A stretch of DNA of 6,892 nt from assembly GCA_031278755.1 (NCBI GenBank), contig JAITJV010000154.1, forward strand, positions 1 through 6,892, read 5' to 3'. A program made the position numbers and the translations under genes. Positions 1 through 5,920 of this stretch are shown here, piece by piece; positions within the stretch are counted from its first letter, which is position 1, and each line of letters starts with the position of its first letter. Under the pieces are notes generated by a model. That model was not told the origin of the DNA, did not search any database, and saw nothing but the letters and a program-made list of their open reading frames with translations. This DNA is from Treponema sp. (GTDB lineage: Bacteria > Spirochaetota > Spirochaetia > Treponematales > Breznakiellaceae).

Positions 1-1889
1 CCGTCGTTCTTGAGGCGAAGGCGGACGCGAAACTGCGTATAGAGGTGGAAGTCGAAAGCCTGCTCCCCATCTCCACCCAGGACGCGGAACTGTCCGTCGA
101 AATAAAATACGGGGGCGTCTCCGCCGCGTCGGAAAAGGTGGACGTACTGCTCCAGTCGGGAAGAAACGACGTCGACGTCGATCTTTCCGTTCCCGGCGCA
201 AGGCTCTGGTGGCCGAACGGGGCCGGGGAACAGCCCCTGTATACGGTGGAGGCCCGCGTCAGGACCGGAGACGCCGAATACGTGTACGGCCCCCTGCGTT
301 TCGGCATACGCACCGTCGCGCTTAATCTGGAAAAGTACGGCGACAACGATCACCGTTTCTGCCTGAGGGTCAACGGCGTTGACATTTACTGCAAAGGGGG
401 CGACTGGATACCGGCGGATTCCATATACGCCCGGGTAAGCCCCGAAAAATACGAGGCCCTTGTCCGGGAGGCAAGGGACTGCAATTTCAACATGCTCCGT
501 ATCTGGGGCGGGGGCATCTACGAGCGGGACGAATTTTACGATTTCTGCGACCAGTACGGAATACTCCTCTGGCACGATTTCATGTTCGCCTGCGCGATGT
601 TTCCCGACGACAAGGACTGGTATTTCGATCTCGTGCGGAAAGAAGTCGATTACCAGACCAGGAGGCTGAGCCGTCATCCCTGTATAGGATTGTGGTGCGG
701 CAACAACGAGAACCAATGGCTCTTCGAGGAATATTTTTCAGGCGGCGGGAAACACAAGGCAAGCGGCGGGCTGCGTATCTACAACGAACTAATTCCCTCC
801 CTTATCAGGGCGAACTGCCCGGAAATTCCCTATTGGAGATCCTCTCCCTACGGCGGCGCCATGCCAAACGACAACGAAGTCGGGGACAGGCACCACTGGA
901 GGGATTGCACGATGAGCGACAGGATGGAGGATCGCATCAACCCCGAAGCCTATGATTCCATCAGTTCCCGCTTTGTTACCGAGTACGGTTATATAGGCCC
1001 CTGCTCCGAAGCTACCATCAAAAAATACTACGGGGACAAGCCTGTGGTACGGGACGACAGGATATGGAACCTCCATAACAACACCTTTGAAAAGCTGACG
1101 GTTCCGGAAGGCATACGCAGGCATTACGCCGATCCCTGGAATTTAAGCCTTCCTGAGTACATACGGTACGCGGGGCTGGTACAGGGCCTCATGTACCAGT
1201 ATTCCCTGGAGGCGATCAGGTTTTATCCCCGTAACGACGGCTCCCTGTTCTGGATGTACAACGACACCTGGGGGGAGGTGGGCTGGACTATCATTGATTA
1301 CTATCTGGACCGCAAACCCTCTTACTATTATGTCAAACGCGCCTTCGCGCCGGTAAAATTCACCCTCCGGGCGCCGGGAGACGGGAAGACGGTCAGGGTC
1401 ATGGGGATCAACGATACTCCCGAAGATCGCGTCGTCGAAGCGGAATACGGCTATGTGGGATTTGACGGGAAGTATTCGTCGTCGAAAATATCCCTTTCCC
1501 TGAAGGCGTTCAGCAAGGCGGTTGTCCACGAATTTCCCCTGCCCCCGGAGGATATGAAAAAGGGCCTTGTGTTTATCCGGGGCGGCGGGGCGCCCGCGGC
1601 CGTCCTGAGGACGGGCGTTTTCCGGGAATACGCGAAGGCGGAAAGCATCGTTTCCGTGTTGGACGTGGAAACCCGGGGGAACGACTGCCGCGTTACCCTG
1701 AAGAGTTCGGGCTACAGCCACGCGGTATCCCTGGGGCTGCCCGCGGACGTGCGTCAGGACGACGATTGTTTTGACATGCTGCCCGGGGACGTCAAGACCG
1801 TTACCGTAAAAGACGCCGCCGGCAGAATAGGCAAGTCCGACGTCAGGCTTCAATATCTGGTTCCGGGCGGTTCCAAAGCCGCCCTTTAA
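1..1889 (+). CDS. Glycoside hydrolase family 2 protein, beta-mannosidase-like (5' partial)
   Basis: The gene is cut by the window start. The frame is open from base 3 with no stop upstream, so the GTG at 45 is not the true start. About 628 residues are visible; GH2 beta-mannosidases usually have about 800-850, so the N-terminal sugar-binding domain and any signal peptide are missing. The visible part runs from an immunoglobulin-like sandwich (roughly bases 3-330) into the catalytic TIM barrel and a C-terminal beta domain. Family motifs are clear: NMLRIWGGGIYE, LLWHDFMFACAMFP, WCGNNENQW and FVTEYG. By family knowledge the Glu after GNN (bases 708-710) is the acid/base and the Glu of TEYG (981-983) the nucleophile; NDTWGEVGW is also typical. 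Expected reaction: release of terminal beta-D-mannose from manno-oligosaccharides or glycans. Exact substrate is uncertain, and another GH2 exo-glycosidase activity is possible. It is followed by a terminator-like hairpin and two sugar-metabolism genes. Confidence 0.92.
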   Translation, partial: VVLEAKADAKLRIEVEVESLLPISTQDAELSVEIKYGGVSAASEKVDVLLQSGRNDVDVDLSVPGARLWWPNGAGEQPLYTVEARVRTGDAEYVYGPLRFGIRTVALNLEKYGDNDHRFCLRVNGVDIYCKGGDWIPADSIYARVSPEKYEALVREARDCNFNMLRIWGGGIYERDEFYDFCDQYGILLWHDFMFACAMFPDDKDWYFDLVRKEVDYQTRRLSRHPCIGLWCGNNENQWLFEEYFSGGGKHKASGGLRIYNELIPSLIRANCPEIPYWRSSPYGGAMPNDNEVGDRHHWRDCTMSDRMEDRINPEAYDSISSRFVTEYGYIGPCSEATIKKYYGDKPVVRDDRIWNLHNNTFEKLTVPEGIRRHYADPWNLSLPEYIRYAGLVQGLMYQYSLEAIRFYPRNDGSLFWMYNDTWGEVGWTIIDYYLDRKPSYYYVKRAFAPVKFTLRAPGDGKTVRVMGINDTPEDRVVEAEYGYVGFDGKYSSSKISLSLKAFSKAVVHEFPLPPEDMKKGLVFIRGGGAPAAVLRTGVFREYAKAESIVSVLDVETRGNDCRVTLKSSGYSHAVSLGLPADVRQDDDCFDMLPGDVKTVTVKDAAGRIGKSDVRLQYLVPGGSKAAL

Positions 1890-1948
1890 ACGCGGTCCGG
1901 TTCCGAAACCGTCCGTCCGGTGATTTCGGAATCTTCCGCGTATTTTTT
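1890..1948 (+). terminator. Long hairpin plus T-run between GH2 gene and isomerase gene
   Basis: The hairpin starts immediately after the GH2 stop codon. The outer stem ACGCGG (1890-1895) pairs with CCGCGT (1936-1941). After a small internal loop, 1899-1908 pairs with 1924-1933: nine Watson-Crick pairs and one G-T, with TTCCGAAA facing TTTCGGAA. The apical loop is 15 nt. Six T residues follow at 1943-1948. This is the form of a Rho-independent terminator. It ends only 3 bases before the ribosome-binding site of the next gene, so it could act as a partial terminator or attenuator within the cluster. I saw no separate promoter after it. Confidence 0.7.
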
Positions 1949-1951
1949 GAC

Positions 1952-1956
1952 AGGAG
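1952..1956 (+). promoter_or_regulatory. Ribosome-binding site of the isomerase gene
   Basis: AGGAG lies 6 bases before the ATG at 1963 and fixes that start. It sits directly behind the T-run of the preceding hairpin. Confidence 0.75.
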
Positions 1957-1962
1957 CGTATC

Positions 1963-2823
1963 ATGTATAAAGGATTTTCATCGGGTCTTTTGGGTTTCGG
2001 GGGGAGGACCCTCAAAGAGGACGTTCCCCTTGCGGTGAAGTACGGTTATTCGGGGATCAATTTCGATATTGTAACGGAAGCCGGGAAAGATCCCCTCCGC
2101 GCCGACGCGGCGGAGGTAAAAGAACTTCTTGAAAAAAACGGCCTCAAATCAGGGGGCTTCGGCCTTCCCGTCAATTACCGCGAATCTCCGGATATTTTTG
2201 AGGAAGACCTGAAAAAATTACCGGCTTATTGCGAATTCGCCCGGAAAACCGGATCGGATCGCTGCATCACCTGGATCATCCCCTGGAGCGATACGCTGGA
2301 TTACAGGGCGAATTACGATCAGCATAAAACCAGGCTTGCCAGAATCGCAAAGATACTGGAGGATCACGGCGTTCGTTTCGGCCTGGAATTTGTCGGCCCC
2401 CCCGGAGAACGCAGGGGGAAGAAGTACGAATTTATTCATAACCTCGACGGCCTTCTGGAACTGCTGAACGATATAGGAACTTCCAATCTGGGAATTCTTA
2501 TGGATGTCTGGCATTGGGATATGGCCGGACAGACCTTTGACGATTTCAGGAAGATCCCCGGCAATAAATGGGTGGTCATGGTTCACATCAACGACGCCCC
2601 CGCCGGTATTCCCGTCGCCGAACAGAAGGACCTGGTCCGGGAGCTTCCCGGGGCCACAGGCGTCCTTAAGATCGCCGATTTTATGCGGGGACTCACCGGC
2701 CTGAACTATGACGGCCCTGTATTTGTGGAGCCGTTTTACGCCCCCTTCAGGACCATGTCCGTGGAAGACGCGGTCAGGGCGGCGAAGGCGGCGATGGACA
2801 AGGTATGGCCGGAAAACGCGTAA
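1963..2823 (+). CDS. Sugar phosphate isomerase/epimerase family protein (xylose isomerase-like TIM barrel)
   Basis: A 286-residue protein of the AP-endonuclease-2/xylose-isomerase-like TIM-barrel superfamily, which includes hydroxypyruvate isomerase, IolE/IolI-type proteins and D-tagatose 3-epimerase. Its length is typical. The metal-binding tetrad expected for the fold is visible: E142 (LEFVGP), D181 (LMDVWHWD), H208 (VHIND) and E256 (FVEPF). Such enzymes bind a divalent metal and move protons on sugar C2/C3 or related carbons. The substrate cannot be read from the sequence. There is no signal peptide, so it is cytoplasmic. The ATG start is supported by AGGAG at 1952-1956. The gene lies 73 bp after the GH2 gene, with a terminator-like hairpin between them, and 10 bp before a zinc dehydrogenase, so the last two genes are almost certainly co-transcribed. 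Some members of this superfamily are lyases acting on keto-sugars or keto-glycosides, so isomerase is a family-level call. Confidence 0.85.
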   Translation: MYKGFSSGLLGFGGRTLKEDVPLAVKYGYSGINFDIVTEAGKDPLRADAAEVKELLEKNGLKSGGFGLPVNYRESPDIFEEDLKKLPAYCEFARKTGSDRCITWIIPWSDTLDYRANYDQHKTRLARIAKILEDHGVRFGLEFVGPPGERRGKKYEFIHNLDGLLELLNDIGTSNLGILMDVWHWDMAGQTFDDFRKIPGNKWVVMVHINDAPAGIPVAEQKDLVRELPGATGVLKIADFMRGLTGLNYDGPVFVEPFYAPFRTMSVEDAVRAAKAAMDKVWPENA

Positions 2824-2829
2824 GGGAGG
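2824..2829 (+). promoter_or_regulatory. Ribosome-binding site of the dehydrogenase gene
   Basis: GGGAGG directly follows the isomerase stop codon and lies 4 bases before the ATG at 2834. It identifies 2834, not the in-frame ATG at 2708, as the start. Confidence 0.75.
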
Positions 2830-2833
2830 CGGT

Positions 2834-3826
2834 ATGAAGAGTCTTGTATTGGGCAACAGGAAGGCGCTTGTGGAAGAGGTTCCGGATCCGGCGCCGGAAA
2901 AGGAATGGGTCATAGTCAGGATTGAGTCTACGCCTATATGCGGAAGCGACAAATCGGCCTTCCTCAGTGAAACTCCCGTAAGGAACGCCGGACACGAAGG
3001 TTCGGGCGTAGTGGTGGACAGCGCCGGTTCGACCCTCCTCAGGAACGGCGACAGGGTCATCCTGAACCCCCTTTCGGGCTGCGGAACCTGCGAGTTGTGC
3101 CTGACCGGGAATTACATCTATTGTCCCGACAAGCCGCCTTTCGGCACCCACTTTGCGCAGTTCGTAAAGGTGCAGGATTTTGTCTGCACCGTGTTTCCGG
3201 AAGACATATCCTATGATACGGCGGCTATGGCCTGCTGCGCCCTGGGTCCCGCCTTCAGTTCCATCAAAAGGATGAACCTCAGGGCCTTTGACACCCTTCT
3301 TGTAACCGGCCTTGGTCCTGTGGGCATGGGGGCCGTTGTCATTGCCAAATTCCTCGGCGCCCGGGTTATAGCGCTCGACACCGTGCCTTTCCGCAAAAAG
3401 ATGGCCCTTGAAGTCCTGGGCGCGGACGTGGTCCTCGACGCCGCCGATCCCGGCGTGAAGGAAAAAATCCGTGAAGCCGCAAAACCGTCCAGGCTTGTCC
3501 GGGCCATAGACGCCTCGGGAAACCCGGCCGCGGAAAGGCTTTGCATCGACGCGCTTGAGCCGGGGGGCGTCATTTCCTTTGTCGGCGAAAACCACGACGA
3601 AATCCCCATTCGGCCCAGCGAGGATTTTATACGGAAAGGCCTGACCCTCATGGGATCGTGGCACTGCAATCTCAACGACAGGGCCGAAATGATCTCCCTG
3701 CTGCGCCGCTCTCCTCTTGTAAAGAGGCTGATCACCGACACCTTCGGCTTCTCCGCCGTTCAGACGGCCTTTGAAAAATTCATGGGCGGGGACGCCTGCA
3801 AGGTGATACTCAAGCCCTGGCAGTAG
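2834..3826 (+). CDS. Zinc-dependent medium-chain alcohol/polyol dehydrogenase
   Basis: A 330-residue member of the zinc-containing medium-chain dehydrogenase/reductase superfamily (alcohol, sorbitol and threonine dehydrogenase-like). The N-terminal GroES-like domain has the catalytic zinc residues C36 (PICGSDKS) and H54-E55 (GHEGSG). The structural zinc lobe has C83, C86, C89 and C97. The Rossmann domain has GLGPVG at 159-164. An acidic residue, D182, ends the second strand, which usually means NAD(H) rather than NADP(H). The expected role is reversible oxidation of a secondary hydroxyl on a sugar, polyol or sugar derivative in the cytoplasm. The frame stays open upstream to an ATG at 2708, but that extension is Arg-rich, overlaps the isomerase and lacks a ribosome-binding site; at 2834 the protein begins MKSLVLGN as usual for the family. 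The 10-bp gap to the isomerase gene points to a joint pathway. The substrate is not predictable. Confidence 0.88.
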   Translation: MKSLVLGNRKALVEEVPDPAPEKEWVIVRIESTPICGSDKSAFLSETPVRNAGHEGSGVVVDSAGSTLLRNGDRVILNPLSGCGTCELCLTGNYIYCPDKPPFGTHFAQFVKVQDFVCTVFPEDISYDTAAMACCALGPAFSSIKRMNLRAFDTLLVTGLGPVGMGAVVIAKFLGARVIALDTVPFRKKMALEVLGADVVLDAADPGVKEKIREAAKPSRLVRAIDASGNPAAERLCIDALEPGGVISFVGENHDEIPIRPSEDFIRKGLTLMGSWHCNLNDRAEMISLLRRSPLVKRLITDTFGFSAVQTAFEKFMGGDACKVILKPWQ

Positions 3827-3830
3827 GCTT

Positions 3831-3900
3831 CCGGGGCGCAGAACCGCGCCCAGGCGCACTGCGCCGCGCAGAACCGCGCCGCGCCGGGCAGAACGGCCGC
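3831..3900. repeat. G+C-rich hairpin repeats between convergent genes
   Basis: The 15-mer GCGCAGAACCGCGCC occurs twice exactly (3836-3850 and 3866-3880), 30 bases apart, with a degraded third copy (GGGCAGAACGGCCGC, 3886-3900). Two adjacent hairpins are visible: GGGCGC (3834-3839) pairs with GCGCCC (3846-3851), and GGCGC (3853-3857) pairs with GCGCC (3861-3865) across a 3-nt loop. The repeats fill the 83-bp gap between the dehydrogenase stop and the convergent hsp20 stop. There is no T-run on either strand, so this is not a classic intrinsic terminator, although stacked hairpins at convergent ends may block read-through or protect mRNA 3' ends. It resembles a REP-type intergenic repeat, but copies elsewhere cannot be seen from here. 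Confidence 0.6.
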
Positions 3901-3909
3901 GGGCGAGAC

Positions 3910-4536
3910 TTACACGCCTTCCTTGATTATTTCGATCCTGACGCCGTCGATCTGATCCGGTTCGTCCTTTGGAGGAACCGATACCCTGAGAATGCCGTTC
4001 CTGTATACCGCCTTGACCTTGTCCTGGGCGTATTTATCCAGGGGGACGAAATACTTCTGCTTTTCAATGTCCTTGAGCTTGAGGCGGCGTTTGAAGTATC
4101 TGAGGTCCGAAGAAACGTTTTCGGCTTCCGGAGAACCCCGATCTTCAGACCCGTCTGCGTCGGCTTCCCCCGCTTTGACCGGTTCGCCGGCGTTACGCGG
4201 CATGACGGCTGAAAATACCATGTAGTCTCCCTGAAACGAAAGGCTGATGTCCTTTTCGTCGAAGCCCGCCAGGGCGAATTCAAAAATAAGGGTTCTGTCG
4301 GAAGTCATAAAAACATTCATGGGCGGGTAGTAATAACCGGGATAAAAATCGGTGTTTTCGTCGAAGAAGTTTTTCCCAAACGGGCCGCCGCGCCCGAAAG
4401 GACCCCGCTCGCGCCCGCAAAATTCGCTTCCGCACCGGTCGAAATTGCGGTGCAGTTCATCCTTAAAATCCTGGGCGGCTTCGAAAATTTCGTCGAAGAT
4501 TGTCCCCAGATCCGGATACGTTCTGGTACCTTTCAT
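3910..4536 (-). CDS. Hsp20/alpha-crystallin family small heat shock protein
   Basis: A 208-residue small heat shock protein, an ATP-independent holdase that binds unfolding proteins in the cytoplasm. The N-terminal arm (1-70) contains a Phe/Gly-rich stretch (FGRGGPFGKNFF), typical of the flexible client-binding region. The alpha-crystallin domain spans about 71-192, from PPMNVFMTSDRTLIFEFALAGF to the hallmark NGILRVSVPP (180-189). An IEI tripeptide at 201-203 could be the C-terminal I-x-I anchor used for oligomer assembly. About 30 residues in the middle of the domain (115-144) are Ala/Glu/Asp/Gly-rich and acidic, making this loop longer than in typical bacterial Hsp20 proteins of 140-150 residues. 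The ATG at 4536 has GGAG 6 bases upstream. The gene has its own promoter and a structured leader, and converges on the dehydrogenase gene. No CIRCE operator is visible. Confidence 0.9.
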   Translation of the reverse strand: MKGTRTYPDLGTIFDEIFEAAQDFKDELHRNFDRCGSEFCGRERGPFGRGGPFGKNFFDENTDFYPGYYYPPMNVFMTSDRTLIFEFALAGFDEKDISLSFQGDYMVFSAVMPRNAGEPVKAGEADADGSEDRGSPEAENVSSDLRYFKRRLKLKDIEKQKYFVPLDKYAQDKVKAVYRNGILRVSVPPKDEPDQIDGVRIEIIKEGV

Positions 4537-4608
4537 AAAAGGCTCCTTTTACACCTTCCGGTGTGCCGCCTGTATCAGGCGGGTAAGCGCCGGCCGTTAC
4601 GGCCCGGC
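4537..4608 (-). promoter_or_regulatory. Structured hsp20 5' leader, candidate RNA thermometer
   Basis: Read on the - strand, the leader has three hairpins in a row. The first pairs 4600-4608 with 4589-4596 (loop TAA, one bulged base). The second is a perfect 7-bp stem, CCGCCTG/CAGGCGG (4566-4572 with 4576-4582), with a 3-nt loop. The third is ACACC-GGAA-GGTGT (4551-4564), closed by a GNRA-type GGAA tetraloop. Right after it the ribosome-binding site GGAG lies in AAAAGGAGCCTTTT (4537-4550), which can fold as a weak stem of four A-U pairs and one G-C pair ending at the start codon. Such melting structures are known to control hsp20-type genes in other bacteria. The sequence does not match ROSE or FourU elements clearly, so function is inferred. 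Confidence 0.45.
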
Positions 4609-4646
4609 AGGATTGGATCCCTATACGGGCGATCGCTTCTATACAT

Positions 4647-4675
4647 AGTATACGCTTGCCGGGAAAAGCGGACAA
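4647..4675 (-). promoter_or_regulatory. Sigma-70-type promoter of hsp20
   Basis: On the - strand a TTGTCC -35 box (4670-4675, 4 of 6 matches to consensus) and a TATACT -10 box (4647-4652, 5 of 6) are separated by exactly 17 bases. Predicted transcription start is near 4640, giving a leader of about 100 nt. The -35 box lies 7 bases past the stop codon of the upstream rseC-like gene, so hsp20 can be transcribed separately from the operon before it, although read-through is possible as no terminator separates them. Confidence 0.65.
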
Positions 4676-4682
4676 GTGCAAT

Positions 4683-5072
4683 TTACACGATGATGCGCTT
4701 TATGACGGCCCGTTCCCCCGGCGGGAACAGCCGGCGGATAAAACAGCAGGCCAGGCCCCCTGCCGCCATAAGGAGTACCCCCCCGGCGGCTTTCGCGCCT
4801 TCCGCGGCGGTAAGAAAGCCTGAAAGAACATAACCGGCGGCAAAACCCGCGGCGGGCGGCAGCAGGGCGAAGAATCCCTGCAGGACAGCCCTTCCGGGGC
4901 CGGAGGCCGTTTCAACCATTTGGCCGGGAACAAGGGGCAGATTTTCCCGGTTTTCTACGGTGAAAAAAACGGGGCGTTTTTTACATCCTGAATGTGCGCA
5001 GCCCGGACACCGGATGTTTTCAGGGATTATGGAAACGAGATTTCCGTCTACCGAATGAACGCGGCCGGTCAT
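4683..5072 (-). CDS. RseC/MucC-like (SoxR-reducing system type) membrane protein
   Basis: A 129-residue protein with the layout of the RseC/MucC family. A short N-terminal beta region is followed by a cysteine cluster, C22-x2-C25-x4-C30 (CPGCAHSGCKK). Next come the family-typical LVPGQMVE segment (47-54) and two hydrophobic helices, roughly 62-87 and 93-112, then a basic end (RRLF..ERAVIKRIIV). It is predicted to be an inner-membrane protein with the cysteine domain exposed on one side. Characterised relatives modulate sigma-E signalling or belong to the system that reduces SoxR; the cysteine cluster suggests redox or metal sensing. Neither partner is present here, so the exact role is unknown. 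Its ATG overlaps the TGA of the preceding gene (ATGA, 5069-5072), with GGAGG 10 bases upstream inside that gene, indicating translational coupling. It is the last gene of a three-gene operon. Confidence 0.8.
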   Translation of the reverse strand: MTGRVHSVDGNLVSIIPENIRCPGCAHSGCKKRPVFFTVENRENLPLVPGQMVETASGPGRAVLQGFFALLPPAAGFAAGYVLSGFLTAAEGAKAAGGVLLMAAGGLACCFIRRLFPPGERAVIKRIIV

Positions 5073-5920
5073 GCCGTCTCTTCCTCCGTTCCGGCCGCCT
5101 CTTCCGCGGCCGCGTCTTCCATGGAAACGCCCTCCGCGGCTGCAACGGGAAGTTTGATTCTTTCAATGGAACGGGCTTTCCCGCCGCTTTCAATGTCGAT
5201 AAGGACGCCCTGTAGTTCAGGATCCGCCCAGGCTTCGCGGGTCCACTCGGGAATGCCCGAAAGGTATTCGCGTATGCGCTGGCCGGCGTCGCAGCCGCCC
5301 ACCGAAAGGGAACTCCCCGTCCGGCCCGCGTCGGTAATGACGGCCGTACCGCCGGGAAGCACGCGTTCGTCCGCGGTCTGGACCCGTGTATGGGAGCCTA
5401 TGACGGCGGAACAGCGTCCGTCCGCGGCATAAAAAAGGGTCTGTTTTTCCGCCGTCATTTCGGCGTGAAAATCGACAATGACGCAGGGTGTTTCCTGCCG
5501 GAGCCGTTCCAGAAGGGCGGGAAGCATTGAAAAAGGACTGTTGCCGTGGATACGGCTGAAGCCGCTCTGCCCCAGGAGCACGGTTACGCCGATTTTTTCA
5601 TTTCCGGCCCTGAAAATCCGCGTACCGTAGCCCGGCGCTTCGGGGTTAAGGTTTTCCGGCCTGAGTACGTAGGGGATCTTTTCGAGGTTTTCGGTCAGAT
5701 CCTTCTTGTAAAAACAGCATTCCCCGGTGGTGAGGACGTTTGCCCCCAGTTTGCGGAGGTAGGCGGCATGGTTACGGCCAAGGCCGTTTCCCCCGGTGGC
5801 GCCGTCCGCGCAGAGAATCACAAAGTCGAATTGCCTGCTTTTTTTGAGTTCCGCAAGGCCTTTTTTAAAGGCGTATACCCCGGTTTTTCCGACCGCTTCG
5901 GCGGCGTAGAGGATTTTCAT
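5069..5920 (-). CDS. TIGR00282/YmdB-like metallophosphoesterase with altered active site
   Basis: A 283-residue protein clearly of the YmdB/TIGR00282 family, whose characterised members are metal-dependent cyclic-nucleotide phosphodiesterases. Family blocks in order: MKILYAAEAVGKTG (1-14), CADGATGGNGLG (37-48), TTGECCFYKKDL (64-75), RPENLNPEAPGYG (87-99), VDFHAEMTAEKQ (149-160) and DGRCSAVIGSHTRVQTADER (167-186). Compared with Bacillus subtilis YmdB as I remember it, the metal and catalytic positions differ. Asp8 is Glu8, Glu39-Asn40 is Asp39-Gly40, Asn67-His68 is Glu67-Cys68, and the last His of HTH is Arg179. Only H152 and H177 remain. The protein may be inactive, a sensor or binding protein, or an enzyme with a different metal site. 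A low-complexity Ala/Glu tail (260-283) is extra compared with the usual length of about 265. The ATG at 5920 overlaps the upstream TPR gene by ATGA, and its own stop overlaps the rseC-like start. Confidence 0.82.
   Translation of the reverse strand: MKILYAAEAVGKTGVYAFKKGLAELKKSRQFDFVILCADGATGGNGLGRNHAAYLRKLGANVLTTGECCFYKKDLTENLEKIPYVLRPENLNPEAPGYGTRIFRAGNEKIGVTVLLGQSGFSRIHGNSPFSMLPALLERLRQETPCVIVDFHAEMTAEKQTLFYAADGRCSAVIGSHTRVQTADERVLPGGTAVITDAGRTGSSLSVGGCDAGQRIREYLSGIPEWTREAWADPELQGVLIDIESGGKARSIERIKLPVAAAEGVSMEDAAAEEAAGTEEETA

Noticed and set aside
1143..2015. Long open frame (290 codons) on the - strand opposite the GH2 gene
   Set aside because: The + strand frame carries clear GH2 motifs. 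The antisense frame has no recognisable motifs, and its openness follows from G+C-rich third positions.
2708..2833. In-frame upstream extension of the dehydrogenase
   Set aside because: It is Arg/Trp/Pro-rich, overlaps the isomerase in another frame and lacks a ribosome-binding site, whereas 2834 has GGGAGG and a family-like N-terminus.
2218..3060. Open frame (280 codons) on the - strand opposite the isomerase and dehydrogenase start
   Set aside because: It spans the junction of two convincing + strand genes and looks like a composition shadow.
2774..3859. Long open frame (361 codons) on the - strand opposite the dehydrogenase
   Set aside because: The + strand protein has zinc-binding and Rossmann motifs in the right order. 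The antisense protein is Gly/Arg/His-rich without a family signature and crosses the repeat region.
4629..4636. GCGATCGC palindrome in the hsp20 leader
   Set aside because: A single 8-base palindrome is expected by chance in G+C-rich DNA, and no second copy was noticed nearby.
4450..4833. + strand open frame spanning the hsp20 start, its leader and the rseC end
   Set aside because: It covers promoter and hairpin sequences and encodes low-complexity Arg/Pro/Ala sequence without a plausible start region.
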